64,000 nucleotides of DNA. It comes from Treponema sp. (GTDB lineage: Bacteria; Spirochaetota; Spirochaetia; Treponematales; Treponemataceae). The translations under genes were made by a program, and so were the position numbers. Shown piece after piece: positions 59,659-64,000 of this stretch. Position 1 is the stretch's first letter; every line of letters begins with the position of its first letter. Location of the stretch: positions 1-64,000 of the forward strand of contig JAKSTI010000002.1 of the NCBI GenBank assembly GCA_024402665.1. Direction: 5' to 3'. Below the pieces are notes generated by a model. The model was not told the DNA's origin and did no database searches. It saw only the letters and a program-made list of their open reading frames with translations.

Positions 59659-61128
59659 GTGAATCTTATTAAAAAGTTACAGGAAACAGCTGTATCTGTA
59701 TTGCCAGTTGTTTTAATAGTTTTATTATTAGGTTTTACAATTGTTCCTCTTGAAAAATCCCTCCTTCTTAGATTTGTTATTTGCGGGATATTTTTGATTG
59801 CAGGCCTTACTATTTTTCTTCTTGGCGTAGATCTTGGAATTCAGCCTTTGGGAGAAAGAAGTGGTGCTGCATTAACTCAAAAAAGAAATCTAGGGCTTTT
59901 GCTTGGGGTTGCTTTTTTTATTGGATTCATTGTAACTGTTGCAGAACCAGATATTCAGGTTTTTGGCGAACAGGTAAGAAATGTTTTTTCTGGGGTTAAC
60001 AAAAATCTTTTTATTTTTGTAATTGCCGCAGGTGTTGGCCTGTTTATTGTTCTAGGTTTATTGCGCTCAGTTTTAAATCTTTCTATAAAGATAGTCCTTT
60101 TTATTTCATACACATTACTTTTTGTTCTGGCATTTTTTGCCCCAGATTCATTTATTGCTGTAGCCTTTGACTCTGGCGGTGCTACAACTGGTCCTATGAC
60201 AGTTCCATTTATTATGGCTCTTGGAATTGGCGTTTCATCTGTTCGCTCTGATGATGACAACAGTTTTGGGCTAACAGGAATTTGCTCTATTGGACCAGTT
60301 ATGGCTGTAATTATATATTCCTGTCTTAGTAATGTTGATTCAGTTTCTCAGCAGTCCCAGCTTTTACAGGAAGCAGGTGCTATTTCAGAAGGTGCATTTA
60401 GTTTTACCGTAATTGCATGGAATGTTTTTAAAGAAGCATTGCTTTCAATAACACCTTTGTTTGTAATGTTTATTATTTTTCAGTTTACTTTATTAAAAAT
60501 GTCACTTCGCCAGGTTATAAGATTAACAATCGGTTTTATTTACAGCCTCATAGGATTAACAATTTTTCTTATTGGTGTAAACAGTGGTTTTATGCAGACT
60601 GGTTCTGCTTTAGGAGAAAAACTTGGAGAACTGGCGGTAACAAATGGCGGCTGGTGGTATGTACTTTTGATTGTAACAGGCCTTATTCTTGGGGCAATAA
60701 TTGTTTGTGCAGAACCGGCAGTCTGGTGTCTTAGTGAACAAGTTGAACAGGTTTCTGGTGGTACAATCCGCCGTAAGATTCTTTTAATATTCCTTTCTGT
60801 AGGAACCGCAGCAGCAATCGGGCTTTCTTTATGGCGTGGAGTTGCAGGTTTTAATATTAAATGGATTCTTGTTCCCGGCTATATTCTTGCAATGGTTTGT
60901 ATGATTTTCTGTCCCTCTATGTTCTCTGGCATTGCCTTTGATTCAGGTGGAGTTGCATCAGGTCCATTAACATCTACTTTTGTTCTGTCATTTACTGTAG
61001 GTGCCGCAAAAGCAGGTTCAAACGGGGCAGATTCCTTTGGAGTAATTGCGCTTGTTGCTATGATGCCTCTTATTGCAATTCAGCTGATGGGTATTATTTT
61101 TAAATTAAAGCAGGGTGGTAAAAAATGA
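59659..61128 (+). CDS. DUF1538 membrane protein (double-domain)
   Basis: A 489-residue protein with about twelve membrane helices built as two repeats. Each repeat has a 'GLTIFLLGVDLGIQPLGE'-like segment ('GLTIFLIGVNSGFMQTGS' in the second), an 'EP' pair ('VAEPDIQVFGEQV', 'CAEPAVWCLSEQV') and 'AFDSGGATTGPMTVPF' / 'AFDSGGVASGPLTSTF'. The two halves suggest a pseudo-symmetric transporter. The start is GTG at 59659 with no clear ribosome site. It overlaps the PII gene by 4 nt. The substrate is unknown; PII coupling suggests a nitrogen or carbon-linked solute (inference). Confidence 0.9.
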   Translation: MNLIKKLQETAVSVLPVVLIVLLLGFTIVPLEKSLLLRFVICGIFLIAGLTIFLLGVDLGIQPLGERSGAALTQKRNLGLLLGVAFFIGFIVTVAEPDIQVFGEQVRNVFSGVNKNLFIFVIAAGVGLFIVLGLLRSVLNLSIKIVLFISYTLLFVLAFFAPDSFIAVAFDSGGATTGPMTVPFIMALGIGVSSVRSDDDNSFGLTGICSIGPVMAVIIYSCLSNVDSVSQQSQLLQEAGAISEGAFSFTVIAWNVFKEALLSITPLFVMFIIFQFTLLKMSLRQVIRLTIGFIYSLIGLTIFLIGVNSGFMQTGSALGEKLGELAVTNGGWWYVLLIVTGLILGAIIVCAEPAVWCLSEQVEQVSGGTIRRKILLIFLSVGTAAAIGLSLWRGVAGFNIKWILVPGYILAMVCMIFCPSMFSGIAFDSGGVASGPLTSTFVLSFTVGAAKAGSNGADSFGVIALVAMMPLIAIQLMGIIFKLKQGGKK

Positions 61129-61775
61129 GTTATAGATTGTTGATAAGTGTTGTTCCTCATAATTGTGGGGAAGAAATTGTAACTGTTGCAAATAACGCCG
61201 GTGCTGGTGGTGGTACAATAGTTATGGGGCGGGGAACTGCTTCTAATAGTATCATTCAGCTTTTAGGATTGGGAGATACCCAGAAGGATGTGGTTTTTAT
61301 TATTGTGGAATCGGCTGTAGAAAAAGCAGTTCGTTCAGCAATAATGGAAGCGGTTTCTGATAGAAAAGGGCATTTTGGTTTTATGGTTAGCTGTAAATTG
61401 AACGGATTTATTAAGGCTGGTGATTTAGATAAGAATTTTGAAGAAGAAAAAGGAGCTGAAAAAATGGCTGACGGATACGAAATGATTAATGTAATTGTAA
61501 ATAAAGGATATGCAGAAGACGCAATGGCTGCAGCAAGAAAAGCAGGTGCTGGTGGTGGAACAATTATTAATGCCCGTGGTACTGCAAAAGAAGGAGATGC
61601 TAAGTTTTTTGGAATGGAAATTGTTCCTGAAAAAGAAATGCTGATGATTCTTGTGCCGGCAGAAAAGAAAGACGCAATTATTGCAGCAATAAAGGAATTG
61701 CCTTGTCTTTCTAAAGCCGGCAGCGGAATTGTTTTCTGTAACGAAGCAGAAAATTTTACCCTTCTTGGAAAATAG
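61125..61775 (+). CDS. Tandem double PII-type regulatory protein
   Basis: A 216-residue protein containing two PII-like (GlnB-fold) domains in one chain, at about 1-95 and 117-216. Each has the hallmark 'AGAGGGTI' (residues 25-32 and 140-147) followed by 'GRGTA'/'ARGTA', and a linker rich in Glu and Lys joins them. Usual PII is a ~112-residue trimer, so this could assemble with pseudo-trimeric symmetry or as a higher oligomer. The T-loop lacks the usual uridylylated Tyr context. The 4-nt overlap with the DUF1538 gene makes that membrane protein its likely partner, as AmtB is for GlnK. Confidence 0.9.
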   Translation: MSYRLLISVVPHNCGEEIVTVANNAGAGGGTIVMGRGTASNSIIQLLGLGDTQKDVVFIIVESAVEKAVRSAIMEAVSDRKGHFGFMVSCKLNGFIKAGDLDKNFEEEKGAEKMADGYEMINVIVNKGYAEDAMAAARKAGAGGGTIINARGTAKEGDAKFFGMEIVPEKEMLMILVPAEKKDAIIAAIKELPCLSKAGSGIVFCNEAENFTLLGK

Positions 61776-61776
61776 A

Positions 61777-64000
61777 TTATTTTACAAGGAAAGAAAACTC
61801 CTGTTCTTCAGTTCCACAGACTATTTTACAGGTGTGATTTCCTGTTTCTACAGGCAGAACAAACTTAAATGGGCGGGCAAGTGATTTATAGAGTTTGCCA
61901 TCGTAATAAATAACTGCTTCATCACTAAAACCACCAATCAATTCAACAGGGATAGCCTGCTTGTCTGCGTTCATTTTACTGTAATAGAAAGTTGTTCCAT
62001 TTTTTGGAGTAAGCACTTCTAAGGACATGGAACTGTAATTTATGTTGTTGTAATCGCTGTTATATCTTGCCCACTGCTGGTATTCAGCCGGAAGAGAAAC
62101 TTCAACTTTATCTTCAAGATAGTGCCAGTCACATTTTCCAATATACATTCCGTTTTTTACATATTCCATGCAAGTTGCGGGACATAAACTTGTTGCTTCC
62201 ATTCCAGAAAGAGAACAGATTTTTCTTCTTGTCCATTCTTCTGGCTGTGGGAAATCCAGAGATTCGGGGTTATCCTTATATTCTTTTGTGTTTGTTGTTA
62301 CAAAATCCAGAACCTGTTTTGCAACTGAAGCAGGAAGTGAACTACCGGTTTTTCCCATAACAGTTTGTCCGTCAAAGTTTCCCATCCATACGCCGATTGT
62401 AAACTGTTTGGTAGAACCAAGAGCAACAATATCCTGATACTGGTTGGCAGTACCAGTTTTGAAAATTGATGGATAATCTGTCTGGAAAGTTTGAGCGTAT
62501 CCAAAACCTAAAGAACGGGCTGCTTTATCTGAAAGAATTGAACATAAAAGGCGGGCTGTATCAGTCTGGTAAACCTGCTTTGAATATTCAATTTCTTTTG
62601 GGCTGGCTGCTTTAGTGTATCGTAAAGGAATAAATGTTCCGTCTCTTGTAAATACACTGAAAGCTGGAACCAATTCACTGAGGGCAACTTCGCCGTTTCC
62701 TAAAGCAAGTCCTAAATCAAGTTTTTCTGCTTTTCCAGCAAGTGATTTGAAATTCATTTCTTCAAGGCGGTCTATGTAATTTTGAACACCAATGTCATTT
62801 ATGATTGTAACTGCAGGAACGTTTAAACTTGAAGCAAGGGCAATTCTAAAACGGATTGGTCCATTAAAACGATTGTTGAAATTTTCTGGGATATAAACTT
62901 TCTTGTTTCCAAATTCTTTTGGAATATCTGCAATAACTTTTGAAGGATAATACAATGGCTGTCCGTTATCATCTTCAGTTTCAATTGAAAGTGCATACAG
63001 GAATGGCTTCATGGAACTTCCCGGCTGATTTTTTACAGTTACTCCATCAATCTGGCCATTATGATCTGTGTCAAAAAAGTTTGAATTTCCAATCCATGCT
63101 AAAACAGAGTTATCTGAATTATCAAGAAGCAAAAGGGCACCGTTTGAGATTCTGGATCCCTGTGCTTTATCTATAGCCTGTCTTAAAAATCCTTCTGCAC
63201 GCTGCTGAATTTCAAGATCTGCGGCAAGGTGAATTTCGTAAACAGGTTTTTTGTTGCTTGCGGAAGGTTTGTAGTATTGCTGCAAATGATTTATATAGTG
63301 TGGCATCAAAAATGGATATTCGTTTATTGATGCAGATTTTGCGTTATTAAGTAAGGTTGACTGAAGATTTTTGTCTTTGGAAGAGAAAGATTTTTTATAA
63401 ATTTTTTCTGCCATCTGAGCACACTCTTGTGGATTCTGAATTGGATTGTATCCTGAAGGGCGGCGTGGAATTACAGAAAGGCAGCAGATTTCACCTTTTG
63501 AAAGGTCGCAAAGATTTTTTCCATAAAAAGTTCTGGCGGCAGAAGTTATACCTTCACAATTCATACCAAAAGGAACAGAGTTTAAGTAAAGTTCCAGAAT
63601 TTCTTTTTTAGAAAGTTTTGCTTCTATTCTGTAGGCATAAAATACATCTTTGATTTTTCTTGAAAAAGTTCGTTTATCTTCCGGGTACATCATTTTTACA
63701 ACCTGCATTGTAATTGTTGAAGCCCCGCGAACGGTTCTGTTTGACTGTTTGTTCTGAATAAATGCATTAATAGCAGAAAGCCAGTCTACCCCGTGATGAA
63801 AATAAAAACGTTTGTCTTCTGCAGTTAAAAATGCTTTTTTCACATCTTTGGGGATTTCATTAAGAGGAGTGAATTCCCGTTTTAATCCATCATCAATTGA
63901 AGAAACCTGAAGCAGGATGTTGTTTCTGTCGTAATATCTGATGCTGTAGGCTTTGTTCTGAAAATCTTTTAAATCTTTGTATGGTGTAAGTTTCAGGATG
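61777..64000 (-). CDS. pbpC: Penicillin-binding protein 1C-like (5' truncated by window edge)
   Basis: The frame is open through the right edge; the GTG at 63843 is internal. Visible are the glycosyltransferase-51 motifs 'EDKRFYFHHGVDW', 'RGASTITMQVVKMM' and 'KLSKKEILELYLN', then the transpeptidase with 'QPGSSMKPFLY' (SxxK), 'ASSLNVPAV' (SxN) and 'FKTGTAN' (KTG). The end carries the BiPBP_C domain ('SLEVLTPKNGTTFYYSKMNA'), which identifies the PBP1C type. It polymerises and may crosslink peptidoglycan at the inner membrane. No alpha-2-macroglobulin gene, its usual neighbour, is visible here. Start and anchor lie outside the window. Confidence 0.9.
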   Translation of the reverse strand, partial: ILKLTPYKDLKDFQNKAYSIRYYDRNNILLQVSSIDDGLKREFTPLNEIPKDVKKAFLTAEDKRFYFHHGVDWLSAINAFIQNKQSNRTVRGASTITMQVVKMMYPEDKRTFSRKIKDVFYAYRIEAKLSKKEILELYLNSVPFGMNCEGITSAARTFYGKNLCDLSKGEICCLSVIPRRPSGYNPIQNPQECAQMAEKIYKKSFSSKDKNLQSTLLNNAKSASINEYPFLMPHYINHLQQYYKPSASNKKPVYEIHLAADLEIQQRAEGFLRQAIDKAQGSRISNGALLLLDNSDNSVLAWIGNSNFFDTDHNGQIDGVTVKNQPGSSMKPFLYALSIETEDDNGQPLYYPSKVIADIPKEFGNKKVYIPENFNNRFNGPIRFRIALASSLNVPAVTIINDIGVQNYIDRLEEMNFKSLAGKAEKLDLGLALGNGEVALSELVPAFSVFTRDGTFIPLRYTKAASPKEIEYSKQVYQTDTARLLCSILSDKAARSLGFGYAQTFQTDYPSIFKTGTANQYQDIVALGSTKQFTIGVWMGNFDGQTVMGKTGSSLPASVAKQVLDFVTTNTKEYKDNPESLDFPQPEEWTRRKICSLSGMEATSLCPATCMEYVKNGMYIGKCDWHYLEDKVEVSLPAEYQQWARYNSDYNNINYSSMSLEVLTPKNGTTFYYSKMNADKQAIPVELIGGFSDEAVIYYDGKLYKSLARPFKFVLPVETGNHTCKIVCGTEEQEFSFLVK

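Noticed and set aside
1-64000. tRNA, rRNA or riboswitch genes
   Set aside because: I looked in the intergenic gaps for cloverleaf or T-box-like patterns and saw none convincing; short ncRNAs cannot be excluded by eye.

Overview
The window looks like a chromosomal piece of a gut or rumen-type Treponema (Spirochaetes). The reasons are the low G+C, AT-rich codon use, many spirochaete-style lipoprotein signal peptides, a pyruvate phosphate dikinase, diguanylate/EAL signalling proteins, and several plant cell-wall enzymes (GH10 xylanase lipoprotein, GH26-like glycosidase, CE2-type esterase, GH18 protein). The organism is inferred from content; no rRNA or tRNA gene was found to confirm it.

Region 1 (1-9500) is an accessory island. 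It starts inside the end of a restriction-helicase-like gene with a PD-(D/E)XK domain. It then holds five complete VapC/PIN-type toxin-antitoxin pairs and one orphan Phd antitoxin, in mixed orientations. Between them lie a membrane-bound XRE regulator, a methyltransferase of the Ogt/MGMT type, a SUMF1-type lipoprotein with a small upstream gene, another XRE regulator, and a decayed carbohydrate-enzyme fragment cut off by a toxin gene. Four copies of one hairpin (arms CGGCAG/CTGCCG) sit at gene ends. GC-rich structured elements lie at 969-1078 and 9341-9480. The most unusual gene is at 3154-4452: an XRE helix-turn-helix fused to what reads as a whole FliM-like region followed by a second FliN/SpoA-type domain.

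Region 2 (9500-28900) is mostly core genome: aspS, a phosphodiesterase/phosphatase, an acetyltransferase, a polyprenol/diacylglycerol kinase-like protein, membrane proteins, rlmB, a YchJ-like protein, a double-ABC ATPase with a decayed first Walker A, a GH18 protein, a UPF0210 protein, and a translationally coupled DUF368 (undecaprenyl-phosphate translocase family) plus ABC transporter operon. It ends with two tandem membrane EAL phosphodiesterases.

Region 3 (28900-46060) is a surface-protein block on the minus strand. Two ~690-residue twin lipoproteins lie on one side of ppdK, and two giant lipoproteins (1589 and 1664 residues) of repeated Ig-like beta-sandwich modules lie on the other. A 42-bp imperfect copy of the ppdK 3' end, with a short inverted piece, marks a past rearrangement downstream of ppdK.

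Region 4 (46060-64000) mixes sugar use and housekeeping: a GH26-like enzyme and a CE2-type esterase without signal peptides, argA, ptsI, a DUF456 protein, then a tightly packed plus-strand run trmJ-GH10 xylanase-membrane pseudohydrolase-Nif3-lspA-2TM protein-mtnN-luxS. It closes with an outer-membrane-like protein, a DUF1538 membrane protein coupled to a tandem double PII protein, and a penicillin-binding protein 1C gene that runs off the right edge.

How the parts may work together: LspA would process the many lipoproteins. Extracellular GH10 and cytoplasmic GH26/CE2-like enzymes would release and finish hemicellulose fragments. PpdK and PtsI sit at the PEP/pyruvate node. MtnN-LuxS recycle S-adenosylhomocysteine and make AI-2.
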